DNA of 28,406 bases from CAYWBU01 sp942491525 (GTDB taxonomy: Bacteria > Desulfobacterota > Desulfomonilia > UBA1062): positions 1 through 28,406 of the forward strand of contig CALOBW010000017.1 in NCBI GenBank assembly GCA_942491525.1, in the 5' to 3' direction. The translations under genes were made by a program, and so were the position numbers. Positions 8,581-16,314 of the stretch are shown in pieces (within the stretch, counting starts at the first letter, position 1; every line of letters starts with the position of its first letter). The notes beneath the pieces were generated by a model. It saw only the letters and a program-made list of their open reading frames with translations. It was not told the DNA's origin and searched no databases.

Positions 8581-9663
8581 ATGTTTCGCAATATTATTCT
8601 GATATCATTGATGGTCCTGCTGCCGGGCATGAGCGCCTGGGGTGCCACCATCACCGATGCCCAGGGGCGCCAGGTGGACGTGCCGGACAAGGTGGAGCGC
8701 GTGATCTGTTCCGGATCCGGCTGTCTGCGGCTGCTGACCTATCTCCAGGCCCAGAATCTGATCGTAGGGGTGGACAGCATTGAAAAACGCCACACCCCCT
8801 TCGATGCCCGGCCCTATGCCATGGCCAACCCCCAGTTCAGGGATTATCCGATCTTCGGAGAGTTCCGCGGCTTCGACCGCCCCGAGCTGATCCTCGGCCT
8901 CGAAAAGCAGCCCCAGGTCATCTTCAAGACCTACGGCAGCATGGGCCATGATCCCGACGAGCTGCAGCTGAAGACCGGCATCCCGGTGGTTGTGCTGAAC
9001 TACGGCGACCTGGTGGATAAGCGGGCCCAGCTCTACCATTCCTTACGCCTGATGGGGCAGGTGGTGGACCACGATCAGCGGGCCGAGCAGGTTATCGCAT
9101 TTTTCAACAGCTGCATCACAGATCTACAGCAACGCAGCGCCGGCAGCGCTGAGAAGAAGAGCTGTTTCGTGGGCGGCATCGCCTCCAAGGGCCCTCACGG
9201 CTTCCAGTCCACCGAGCCCAGTTATCCGCCCTTTGTCTTCACCAATGCCGGCAACCTGGCAGCGGGTCGCAAAAACGTGCGCCACTGCAGCATCGCCAAG
9301 GAGCAGATCGTGGCCTGGGATCCGGAGATCCTCTTGCTCGACCTCTCCACCCTGCAGATGGGCGAGTCGGCCGGCGGGCTGCACGAACTCAAAACCGACC
9401 CTTCCTACCGCAGCTTGAGCGCGGTCAGAGAGGGCAGAATCTACGGGGTGCTGCCCTATAACTGGTACAGCCAGAACTTCGGCTCGATCCTGGCGGATGC
9501 CTACTTTACCGGCAAGCTGCTCTATCCGGAGCGTTTCAGCGATATCGACCCGGCGGCAAAGGCCGACGAGATCTACAGCTTCCTGGTGGGCAAGCCCATG
9601 TTCAACGCCATGAACAGCTCCTTCGGCGGCCTGGTCTTCAAACAGATCCCCATGGAACCGTGA
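8581..9663 (+). CDS. ABC transporter substrate-binding protein, FecB/BtuF type
   Basis: This 360-residue periplasmic binding protein (PF01497-type) starts at the ATG at 8581, after AAGGAGG. A start 36 bases upstream would sit within the dyad and lacks a ribosome site. Residues 1-21 are a signal peptide ('LMVLLPGMSAWG'). The mature chain starts 'ATITDAQGRQVDVPDKVERVIC', the usual opening of siderophore, cobalamin and metal-chelate binding proteins. The second lobe has 'AWDPEILLLD' and 'LSAVREGRIYGVLPYNWYS'. The stop overlaps the permease start (TGATG), indicating coupled translation. The solute is not readable from sequence. The operon's FmdE gene makes molybdate/tungstate, or a metal chelate needed by anaerobic metalloenzymes, as plausible as an iron siderophore; FecBCD-type molybdate importers are known (Haemophilus MolBCA). 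Confidence 0.88.
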   Translation: MFRNIILISLMVLLPGMSAWGATITDAQGRQVDVPDKVERVICSGSGCLRLLTYLQAQNLIVGVDSIEKRHTPFDARPYAMANPQFRDYPIFGEFRGFDRPELILGLEKQPQVIFKTYGSMGHDPDELQLKTGIPVVVLNYGDLVDKRAQLYHSLRLMGQVVDHDQRAEQVIAFFNSCITDLQQRSAGSAEKKSCFVGGIASKGPHGFQSTEPSYPPFVFTNAGNLAAGRKNVRHCSIAKEQIVAWDPEILLLDLSTLQMGESAGGLHELKTDPSYRSLSAVREGRIYGVLPYNWYSQNFGSILADAYFTGKLLYPERFSDIDPAAKADEIYSFLVGKPMFNAMNSSFGGLVFKQIPMEP

Positions 9664-10721
9664 TGCATTTTGACGACGGTCAGATCCCCCGGGAATATAG
9701 CGGCTACATCGGCCGCAAAACCGCGTTGATCGCAGGCGGCCTCGTGCTGCTGGGCATAACTTTGGTGGTGGCCCTGGCCTACGGCTCGGTCAGGATACCC
9801 TTTAAAGCGGTCATCCAGAGCCTGGTCGCCACCAGTGATCCGCGCTTTGAGATGATTATCACCAATATCCGCCTGCCCCAGGCCCTGGCCGCCATGGTGG
9901 CCGGCGCCGGGCTGGCCATGGCTGGCGCCGTCATGCAGTCGATCCTGCGCAACCCCCTGGGCTCGCCCTTCACCCTGGGGCTCTCGCACGCCGCCGCCTT
10001 CGGCGCGGCCTTCTCGGTCATCATCCTGGGCAGCGGCAGCATGAGCAGCTCCGGCGCGATCTCAATTGCCAAGCCCGGCTTCACCACCGGCCTGGCCTTT
10101 GCCTTCTGTCTGGTGAATGCCCTCGTGATCATCGCGGTCTCGCGCCTCAGGCGGGCCAGCGCCGAAGTCATGGTCCTGACCGGCGTGGCCATGGGCTCGC
10201 TCTTCACCGCCGGCACCATGTTCCTGCAATATTTTGCCGACGACATGCAGCTGGCCGCCATGGTCTTCTGGACCTTCGGCGACGCGGCCCGGGCCGACTG
10301 GAGTGAGCTCAAAATCATGGCCGGTGCCACACTGCTGGCGGCCGTCTTCTTCCAGCTCAACAGCTGGAACTACAACGCCATCGACGCCGGCGACGAGACC
10401 GCCCGCGGACTGGGCGTTCAAGTGGAGCGCGTGCGCCTGCTGGGCATGCTGATGGCCTCCTGCCTGACCGCCATCCTGGTGGCCTTCCTGGGCATCATCG
10501 GCTTTGTGGGCCTGATCTGTCCCCACATGGTGCGCAAATTGATCGGCAGCGACATGCGCTTTTTGCTGCCGGGCTCTTTTGTCTGCGGCGCGCTCCTGCT
10601 GCTGGCCTCCGATACGGTGGCCCGCTTGCTGCTGGCCCCGCACGTGCTGCCCGTCTCAGTCCTGACCTCATTTCTGGGGGCCCCGCTCTTCATCATCCTG
10701 ATCATAAGGGGGTACAGATGA
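9663..10721 (+). CDS. ABC transporter permease, FecCD family
   Basis: This 352-residue polytopic membrane protein has about ten hydrophobic segments, the usual number for FecCD/BtuC permeases. Clear family blocks are 'IRLPQALAAMVAGAGLAMAG', followed closely by 'LRNPLGSPFTLGLSHAAAFGA', and 'FLGIIGFVGLICPHMVRKLI' near the C terminus. A GTG at 9660 directly precedes the ATG at 9663; the ATG is preferred because it overlaps the upstream stop. The last codons overlap the ATPase start as ATGA, so the whole transporter is translationally coupled. It would form the homodimeric channel through the inner membrane for the solute delivered by the upstream binding protein. Confidence 0.92.
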   Translation: MHFDDGQIPREYSGYIGRKTALIAGGLVLLGITLVVALAYGSVRIPFKAVIQSLVATSDPRFEMIITNIRLPQALAAMVAGAGLAMAGAVMQSILRNPLGSPFTLGLSHAAAFGAAFSVIILGSGSMSSSGAISIAKPGFTTGLAFAFCLVNALVIIAVSRLRRASAEVMVLTGVAMGSLFTAGTMFLQYFADDMQLAAMVFWTFGDAARADWSELKIMAGATLLAAVFFQLNSWNYNAIDAGDETARGLGVQVERVRLLGMLMASCLTAILVAFLGIIGFVGLICPHMVRKLIGSDMRFLLPGSFVCGALLLLASDTVARLLLAPHVLPVSVLTSFLGAPLFIILIIRGYR

Positions 10722-11518
10722 TCCTTGATATCGCCGGCCTCAACTTCAACTATGCCAGCCGCAACATCCTGAATGATGTCAATTTCAGCATCGCCCCGGG
10801 CGAGCTACTGGCCATCCTGGGCCCCAACGGCGTGGGCAAGACCACCCTGCTCAAATGCATCAACGCCATGCTCAAACCAGTAAGCGGCACGGTCATGGTG
10901 GATGATGCCGATGTCCTCAGACTGGATCCCCACCAGATCGCGCGGCGCATCGGCTATGTGGCCCAGAAGAGCGAACCGGCGCGCCTGACAACCTTTGACG
11001 CCGTCCTCATGGGCCGCCACCCCCACATCCGCTGGAGGGTCTCCGACAGAGACCTCAAAATCGTGGACGCCGCATTAAAGCGCCTAGGCCTCAATGACCT
11101 GGCACTGCGCTACATTGATCAACTGAGCGGCGGCGAGCTGCAGAAGATCTGCATCGCCCGGGCCCTGGTGCAGGAACCGCGCCTGCTGCTGCTGGATGAA
11201 CCCACCAGCAGCCTGGATTTAAAAAACCAGATCGAGATCCTGACCATCATGCGCCGGGTGGTTGAGGAACACGGGGTGGCCGGGGTCATGACCATGCACG
11301 ACCTCAACACGGCCCTGCGCTACGCCCATAAATTCATCTTCCTCAAAGAGGGCCAAATCTACGCCGCCGGCCGCACCAACACCATCAGCGCGCAGATGAT
11401 AAACGAGGTCTACGGCATTGCCGTTAACATCCACCACCTTGACGGTTTTCCCGTGGTGGTGCCCCATAGCGAAATCCAAACACATATCCATGCAGTCAGA
11501 AAAAGGAGTATCTTATGA
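10718..11518 (+). CDS. ABC transporter ATP-binding protein, FecE/BtuD type
   Basis: This 266-residue ATPase has all the expected motifs: Walker A 'GPNGVGKTT' (35-43), Q-loop around 'YVAQKSEP' (80-87), signature 'LSGGE' (136-140), Walker B 'LLLLDEP' (157-162, catalytic E161) and the switch His at about 194 ('TMHDLNTA'). It powers the FecCD-type permease encoded immediately upstream, overlapping it by 4 bases. Its own stop overlaps the FmdE start in the same ATGA fashion. About 10-15 residues of extra C-terminal tail follow the usual end. Confidence 0.93.
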   Translation: MILDIAGLNFNYASRNILNDVNFSIAPGELLAILGPNGVGKTTLLKCINAMLKPVSGTVMVDDADVLRLDPHQIARRIGYVAQKSEPARLTTFDAVLMGRHPHIRWRVSDRDLKIVDAALKRLGLNDLALRYIDQLSGGELQKICIARALVQEPRLLLLDEPTSSLDLKNQIEILTIMRRVVEEHGVAGVMTMHDLNTALRYAHKFIFLKEGQIYAAGRTNTISAQMINEVYGIAVNIHHLDGFPVVVPHSEIQTHIHAVRKRSIL

Positions 11519-12117
11519 GCTGTAAAATAGACCAGGCAACTATCAACAAAACAATTGAGTTTCACGGCCATGTCTGCCCCGGCATCATCATCGGCATCCG
11601 GGCCGCCGAACTGGCCCTGCGCGAGCTGGGCGAGGACGCCGAGATGGTCATTGTCACCGAGACCGACATGTGCGGCGTGGACGCCATCCAGGTCATCACC
11701 GACTGCACCTTCGGCCGCGGCAACCTGATTCACAGAGACCTGGGCAAAATTGCCTTCAGCTTCTACGACCGCAAAAGCGGCAGAGGTGTGCGCGCCCTGC
11801 TGAATCCCGACTTCAAGAGCCGCTCAACCGACGAGATCGAACTGACCCGCCGCCTGGCAAACGGCAGCGCCAGCCCGGCCGATGAGAGACGCAACCAGGA
11901 GCTGCGCAAAGAGATGGAAAAGGCCTACATGGAAGCCGACCTGGATAGACTCTTCATTATCAGAAAAACCAACAACCCGGTCCCCAGGCCACCCCGCATC
12001 CTCGAAACCCTCGTCTGTGATGCCTGCAGTGAGCCGGTGATGGAATCCCGCACCCGTCGTTTTGCCAGTAAAACCTACTGTATTCCCTGTTTTACAGGTG
12101 TAGAACAAAAAAGATAA
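11515..12117 (+). CDS. FmdE family protein with C-terminal zinc ribbon
   Basis: The 200-residue protein begins with the FmdE signature 'FHGHVCPGIIIGIRAAELAL' (His17, His19, Cys21), followed by 'DMCGVDAIQVITDCTFGRGN' (Cys53, Cys64). These residues form the metal-binding site described for the family. A C-terminal zinc ribbon has C168-x2-C171 and C189-x2-C192. FmdE proteins are named after a protein co-purified with molybdenum formylmethanofuran dehydrogenase in methanogens; in bacteria the role is unsettled, and no methanogenesis gene is seen here. Its place as the fourth, translationally coupled gene of a FecBCD-type ABC operon suggests handling of the imported metal or cofactor in the cytosol. 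That functional link is inference. Confidence 0.88.
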   Translation: MSCKIDQATINKTIEFHGHVCPGIIIGIRAAELALRELGEDAEMVIVTETDMCGVDAIQVITDCTFGRGNLIHRDLGKIAFSFYDRKSGRGVRALLNPDFKSRSTDEIELTRRLANGSASPADERRNQELRKEMEKAYMEADLDRLFIIRKTNNPVPRPPRILETLVCDACSEPVMESRTRRFASKTYCIPCFTGVEQKR

Positions 12118-12120
12118 TAA

Positions 12121-12142
12121 AGGGGGGACAGAACGTCCCCCT
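12121..12142. terminator. Hairpin between convergent FmdE and phospholipase D-like genes
   Basis: AGGGGG(G)AC and GTCCCCCT form an 8-bp stem with one bulged G and a 5-base loop, directly after the FmdE stop. The T-run is poor on both strands, so it may work inefficiently or mainly stabilise the mRNA end. Confidence 0.5.
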
Positions 12143-12150
12143 CGATTAGA

Positions 12151-13518
12151 TTAAAGCACCCAGGAGAATTTGGCCAGCACGCGCATCATGATGCGGTCCC
12201 ACCAGGAGAAGTGTCCCTTCATCCACTGGGGAGTGACCTCGATCACGGCATGACCGTGACCATAGATGTCACGGTTGAGCATCGCTACGGCCTCGGCCAC
12301 CACAGCCTCGTCGGTGATGGCGAAGGCATACTCGTTCTCATGGTTGTGGGCGCGGCCGTCAAAGTTCCAGGAGCCGGGCATGAAGAGTTCGCCGTCAGCG
12401 ATCACGATCTTGGAGTGCAGGGTGCGGAAGATGGAGTCGTCCAGCTCGGACCTGGGGATATCCCAGAGGAAGATACGTACACCGGCGTCCAGCAGCTCGC
12501 CCCAGCAGTTGGCCGAAGCCAGGGTCAGGGGCTTGCCCAGGTCGTTGGTGTTCTCGGAGTTGGTCAGGATGGTGACATCGACCCCGCGCTGGGCGGCGGC
12601 GATCAGACCCTCGATCTGGTAGTCCTGCGGAATGAAGTAGGGAGTCTCGATGACGATGCTTGACTGGGCCTCCTCCATGATCATGCGGTACATGTCATTG
12701 ATCTGGTAGAGGTCCAGGTCGGGCTCGTTCTGCAGCATGCGCACATCAACCTCTCTATAGTTGGGGCTGCTCTGATCCACGGCCAGCTCCGGGAAGTAAC
12801 CGGCCGGATCGAGCGGCTCGCCGCCCAGACGGTTGAAGGTGGAGATGAAGTCGTCCTGCAGGTCGTAGCAGATCTCGCCCCTGACATGGATGTCGGTGTC
12901 GCGCCACATGTTGGTAAAAGCGCCGGTTTCAGGATCAATACCGTTGGGCAGAGTCTGACCGGCATATTCAGGAATGTTGGCCAGGTACTCGTCGCCGATG
13001 TTGCGGCCGCCCACGATGGCCTCGAGGCCGAACTCGCTGTCAACCATCAGCAGCTTCTTGTGGCAGCCGATCAGGAGCTTGTTGTAGGCGTCCAGCAGAC
13101 CCACGTTCTGGGCCCAGAAGCCGCGGGTGTTGATGCCGGCGTTGTTGAGCAGGGTGATCAGCGAGTACTTGCCGAAGCCGACCTGCGAGATGGGGTGGTA
13201 GATCAGGTTGGCGTCCACCTCGTCGATGGTGACCTTGAAGATCAGCTGGTCGATGGTCTCGAGGCTGGTGTCGCTGTTTGAGAAGTAGAGGGTGTAGATG
13301 TTGATGTGCTGCATGGCCTGATCGATCATGGAGTTACGCAGGGCGTAGTCCTCGGTGGCCTCGGGCAGGATGTCAAGTTCATTGCCGTAGGTGGCCTGAG
13401 TGCCGGTCAAGGCATCGATCTCGGCCTGCACAGACGCGCTGTCCCAGTAGCCGGCATAGAGCGGCGTGGCCAACAGCAGCATGCAGCTCAAGATCAGTAG
13501 TTTCTCCCCAATTTTCAT
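12151..13518 (-). CDS. Exported phospholipase D / cardiolipin-synthase-like protein
   Basis: This 455-residue protein has an N-terminal signal peptide ('LLILSCMLLLATPLYA') and two complete HKD motifs: H153-x-K155-x4-D160 ('HKKLLMVD', followed by 'GGRN') and H368-x-K370-x4-D375 ('HSKIVIAD', followed by 'GSWNFDGRA'). Both half-sites needed for the PLD superfamily catalytic centre are therefore present. The central part carries 'IVIETPYFIPQD', as in cardiolipin synthases and bacterial PLDs. Periplasmic or secreted location follows from the signal peptide and the lack of other membrane spans. It could hydrolyse or transfer phospholipid head groups, or act as a nuclease of the same superfamily. 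Its minus-strand neighbours upstream include a glycerophosphodiesterase, which supports phospholipid turnover. Confidence 0.87.
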   Translation of the reverse strand: MKIGEKLLILSCMLLLATPLYAGYWDSASVQAEIDALTGTQATYGNELDILPEATEDYALRNSMIDQAMQHINIYTLYFSNSDTSLETIDQLIFKVTIDEVDANLIYHPISQVGFGKYSLITLLNNAGINTRGFWAQNVGLLDAYNKLLIGCHKKLLMVDSEFGLEAIVGGRNIGDEYLANIPEYAGQTLPNGIDPETGAFTNMWRDTDIHVRGEICYDLQDDFISTFNRLGGEPLDPAGYFPELAVDQSSPNYREVDVRMLQNEPDLDLYQINDMYRMIMEEAQSSIVIETPYFIPQDYQIEGLIAAAQRGVDVTILTNSENTNDLGKPLTLASANCWGELLDAGVRIFLWDIPRSELDDSIFRTLHSKIVIADGELFMPGSWNFDGRAHNHENEYAFAITDEAVVAEAVAMLNRDIYGHGHAVIEVTPQWMKGHFSWWDRIMMRVLAKFSWVL

Positions 13519-13680
13519 AGATGTCCCCCGTATGTAGAATTTTTAACACTCAAAGCAATCCATGTGCCAGAGCGCCGGCGGAGATAAATTACAGTATTCA
13601 AAGGGGAATACTTTTAATAGACTAATATTTATGCACTATTACTGGGAAGCCCTCTTCACTAATTGTGAAATTAATTACCA
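13519..13680. other. Intergenic region upstream of the phospholipase D-like gene
   Basis: This 162-base, A/T-rich spacer lies between two minus-strand genes. It presumably holds the promoter of the phospholipase D-like gene. No hairpin terminator or convincing -35/-10 pair was seen. Confidence 0.4.
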
Positions 13681-14184
13681 CTAATTTCCCTCGAGCTGCT
13701 GCATGTATTCACGCACAATGCGCCGGATCTCGGCCTTCTGCTGCTCACGGCTCAGGCCGGCGTCGCCCTTGACCTGATCGAGCTCGGCCTTGTAGTTCTC
13801 GATCACCGCGCGCAGCCGCTCCTGCTCGGCCAGATCGGCCGCGTTCATGGCCGGAGCCTCGCCAAACTGGCCGGCATAGACCGTGTTGAGCTGGGCGATG
13901 TGGCGCTCACGATCCTCATCACTGAGGCTGGGGTCGGCCGCGATCAGATTGCGGCTGGAGCGCAGACGCTCCTTGGCGTTCTCCTCGCTCAGACCGACAA
14001 AGGGGCTGCCCAGCGGAACCTCGGGCGGAGAATCCTGCGGCAGGACAACCTCGTCAAGGGGCGCCTCACGAGTCTGAACCGGCGCCTCAACGACCGGGGA
14101 CTCTGCAACCTCGGCTGCGGGCTTCAACAACACAAACAGGACAATCGCAACCAGCACTATGGGCAGAACTATCTTTGCTTTCAT
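13681..14184 (-). CDS. Membrane-anchored helical protein, possibly lipase-chaperone-like
   Basis: The protein is 167 residues from the ATG at 14184, six bases after GAGG; a GTG 12 bases upstream overlaps the preceding stop and is less likely. Residues 3-20 form a single hydrophobic anchor ('IVLPIVLVAIVLFVLL'), followed by a Pro/Glu/Val linker to about residue 60. The rest is charged and almost entirely helical, with two related stretches: 'LSDEDRERHIAQLNTVYAGQFGEA' and 'DAGLSREQQKAEIRRIVREYMQQLEGN'. This layout (N-terminal anchor, linker, helical repeats with 'LS..QR...I..L') is reminiscent of lipase-specific steric chaperones (LifO/Lif), but it is much shorter and I cannot assign it. It follows the glycerophosphodiesterase gene by 8 bases and is surely co-transcribed with it. 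Confidence 0.72.
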   Translation of the reverse strand: MKAKIVLPIVLVAIVLFVLLKPAAEVAESPVVEAPVQTREAPLDEVVLPQDSPPEVPLGSPFVGLSEENAKERLRSSRNLIAADPSLSDEDRERHIAQLNTVYAGQFGEAPAMNAADLAEQERLRAVIENYKAELDQVKGDAGLSREQQKAEIRRIVREYMQQLEGN

Positions 14185-14192
14185 ACTTAACC

Positions 14193-15107
14193 TCACTCCT
14201 GGGGCTGCTTACTGCGCGCCCAGTCTGAATAAACCTCGGCCAGCCGATCCGGATAGTCACTGATGATACCGTCCACCCCGTAGCGCAGCATGCGCCGCAT
14301 GGTGGGCTTGTCGTTAACCGTCCAGGGGATCACCTCAATACCGGCCTCCCGGCAGCGCCTAACGTAACGTGGCTTCACATAGAGATAGTGGGGCGAAATA
14401 GTGTCGGCCCCGGCCGCGATTGTCTGCTCCAGTATATCATGGCTGTTGGCCGGCAGACCCAGGATCAGCTGCAGCCCCTGCCAGTCGCTGGGCTGAAAGA
14501 GGGCCGAGAGGCGCACCTCCTGATCCAGCGCGCGCACCATGGGCAGCACCTCCGGCCGGAAGGACTGCACGATTGTGCGGCTGCTGACACCGTGGCGCTG
14601 CAGGGTCGCGGCCATCACGGCCGCAGCCTCGCGCAGCTCCGCCTCATCGGCCTGCGGCGCAAACTTAAGCTCCACATTGAAGCCCAGCTCGCCGTCATAC
14701 GCCAGCACCCACTCGAAGAACTCATCCAGGGTGATCAGCGTCAAGCCGGGCTGGACCTGCTGGGTGGGAAACTTGGGATGCTGAATCGCACCGCAGTCAT
14801 AGCGTTTAAGTTGATCCACGCTCAACTGACGGACCGGGATCGGTTCAGCCGGCTGGCCGTCGCCGTTCAGACAGAGAGTTGGATTGATGACATCGTCATG
14901 ATAGACGATCAGCTGACCGTCGGCCGTCAGGTTGGTGTCCAGCTCCAGGGTGGTCATACCCTGCTCAATGCACTCTTCAAAGGCCGGGATGGAGTTCTCC
15001 GGCAAGAGGCCGCGCGCGCCGCGGTGGCCCTGCAGATCAACACTCAGGGGCTGATTGTGGGCACAGCCACTCAGCAACAAAATTGCCAGCAGACATAATT
15101 TTTTCAT
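14193..15107 (-). CDS. Lipoprotein glycerophosphodiester phosphodiesterase (GDPD/GlpQ-like)
   Basis: This 304-residue protein has a lipoprotein signal ending in 'LLSGC' (C15), so it is likely anchored in the envelope. The catalytic set of GDPD enzymes is present: 'GHRGARG' (H28, R29), 'PENS' (E37), 'LELDTNLTADG' (E55, D57) and 'VYHDD' (H70). Later family blocks 'FNVELK', 'IVQSFRPEVL' and 'VIPWTVND...GVDGIISDYPD' are complete. The enzyme hydrolyses glycerophosphodiesters from deacylated phospholipids to glycerol 3-phosphate and an alcohol. The downstream membrane-anchored protein and the phospholipase D-like gene on the same strand support a role in phospholipid breakdown or remodelling outside the cytosol. 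Confidence 0.92.
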   Translation of the reverse strand: MKKLCLLAILLLSGCAHNQPLSVDLQGHRGARGLLPENSIPAFEECIEQGMTTLELDTNLTADGQLIVYHDDVINPTLCLNGDGQPAEPIPVRQLSVDQLKRYDCGAIQHPKFPTQQVQPGLTLITLDEFFEWVLAYDGELGFNVELKFAPQADEAELREAAAVMAATLQRHGVSSRTIVQSFRPEVLPMVRALDQEVRLSALFQPSDWQGLQLILGLPANSHDILEQTIAAGADTISPHYLYVKPRYVRRCREAGIEVIPWTVNDKPTMRRMLRYGVDGIISDYPDRLAEVYSDWARSKQPQE

Positions 15108-15184
15108 GCCCCCAGCATAGCACAGGCCGGGCGCGCTTGCCGATCATTTATTGACAGCCAAGCTCCTGCCGCTTATGCCTTCAA

Positions 15185-15212
15185 TTGACATCTGCGCCAT
15201 TTGTTATATAAA
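15185..15212 (+). promoter_or_regulatory. Near-consensus sigma-70 promoter of tonB
   Basis: TTGACA (15185-15190), a 16-base spacer and TATAAA (15207-15212) make a near-consensus housekeeping promoter 31 bases before the tonB ATG. It also argues against the longer in-frame reading from 15201, which would start inside the -10 region. Confidence 0.75.
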
Positions 15213-15242
15213 TCGGTGCATAATAATTTTTTGGGAGAGAAG

Positions 15243-15872
15243 ATGCCCCGGGGCCTCGCACTATTTTTATCAATCCTGCTCAATGCAGCCGTCATCCTGT
15301 CCCTGACGCTGCATTTCAGCACAAGCATGCCGGCCCCCATGGCCCAGAGCGTCTACACGGTCACCATCCTGGCCGCCAAGGGCAACCCGGCCGTCACCGA
15401 AGTCAAGAAGGTCGTCAAAAAGAAAAAGAAGAAAACCAAGGCGCCGATTGCCAAGCCCGAGGCGATCAAGAAGGCCGAGCCCAAAGAAGAGCCTGCCGCC
15501 AATGAACCTGCTGAAGAAGTTGACGATGGAATTGAAGAGGATAGCAGCGAAGAGCTGGCCGGCTCCCTTGAGGGCGGCGGAGAAGATCAGGTTCAGGAGA
15601 TTGTCGGTTCGATCGAATCGGCCATGGCCTACCACGGCAAGAACAGCAAACCGGCCTACCCGGCCCTGGCCCGCAAACGCGGTTATCAGGGAACCGTGGT
15701 CCTCAGGCTGGTGGTCGGTGAAGATGAGAGTGTCGCGGAAGTGGAGATCGTTGAATCGTCCGGCTATTCGATTCTGGACAACTTTGCCGCCACGCATGTC
15801 AAAAAATGGCGCCTGCCGGCCAATTCAATCATGCGCCTGCCGGTGACCTTTGCCCTGACCAGTCAGAGCTGA
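15243..15872 (+). CDS. tonB: TonB family energy-transducing protein
   Basis: The protein is 209 residues from the ATG at 15243 (preceded by GGGAGA and the promoter at 15185). It has an N-terminal membrane anchor ('LALFLSILLNAAVILSLTL'), a basic Lys-rich stretch ('KKVVKKKKKKTK') and then an acidic Pro/Glu/Ala spacer spanning the periplasm. It ends in a TonB C-terminal domain with 'YPALARKRGYQGTVVLRLVV', 'SSGYSILDNFAATHVKKW' and 'LPVTFAL'. It would pass proton-motive energy from ExbB/ExbD to outer-membrane receptors. No exbB, exbD or receptor gene is in this window. The FecBCD-type operon some 3 kb away could rely on a TonB-dependent receptor located elsewhere, which is inference. Confidence 0.9.
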   Translation: MPRGLALFLSILLNAAVILSLTLHFSTSMPAPMAQSVYTVTILAAKGNPAVTEVKKVVKKKKKKTKAPIAKPEAIKKAEPKEEPAANEPAEEVDDGIEEDSSEELAGSLEGGGEDQVQEIVGSIESAMAYHGKNSKPAYPALARKRGYQGTVVLRLVVGEDESVAEVEIVESSGYSILDNFAATHVKKWRLPANSIMRLPVTFALTSQS

Positions 15873-15877
15873 CCAGA

Positions 15878-16150
15878 CTAGCGCCGCCGATTCGGGTCAG
15901 CCTTAGGTCTTTTACCCTTGGTCTCCTTGACCTCCAGCACGCTGCCGTCAAAATCAAAACCGTTAAAGCGGGCGATGGCCTCGCGAGCCTGTTTCTCCTG
16001 GGGCATCTTGACGAAGGCGTAGCCCTTGGAGACACCGGTCTTGTGATCAACGGCGATCCTGACCGAATTGACCCGTCCGCTGGCACCGAAGAGCAGTGAA
16101 AGATCCTTCTCACTGACATCCTGTTTAAGGTTTCCCACAAATATGTTCAT
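15878..16150 (-). CDS. Small RRM-domain RNA-binding protein
   Basis: The protein is 90 residues from the ATG at 16150 (a GTG directly before it is less likely). It consists of one RNA-recognition motif: RNP2 'IFVGNL' near the N terminus and RNP1 'KGYAFVKM' about residues 42-49. The tail is basic ('KGKRPKADPNRRR'). Single-RRM proteins of this size are common in several bacterial groups, including cyanobacteria and deltaproteobacteria, and are linked to RNA binding and cold or stress responses. The gene ends 5 bases from the convergent tonB stop, with no terminator between. Confidence 0.9.
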   Translation of the reverse strand: MNIFVGNLKQDVSEKDLSLLFGASGRVNSVRIAVDHKTGVSKGYAFVKMPQEKQAREAIARFNGFDFDGSVLEVKETKGKRPKADPNRRR

Positions 16151-16314
16151 CACCGCCCCCTTTTTTGGCCCTTAATATGCCGCCGCGCACCAATTGTCAT
16201 TAAAAATCGCCCGAAGCCATATTGAAACTATGTTTATAAACTAAGGTCCATTTATTATCGACAACGACCGCATTAGAATATATAGGGATGAGAGACCCAC
16301 AATCAGGAGGAGTT

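Noticed and set aside
10062..10643. Minus-strand His/Gln/Gly-rich open frame inside the permease
   Set aside because: Composition is an artefact of reading a hydrophobic membrane-protein gene in reverse.
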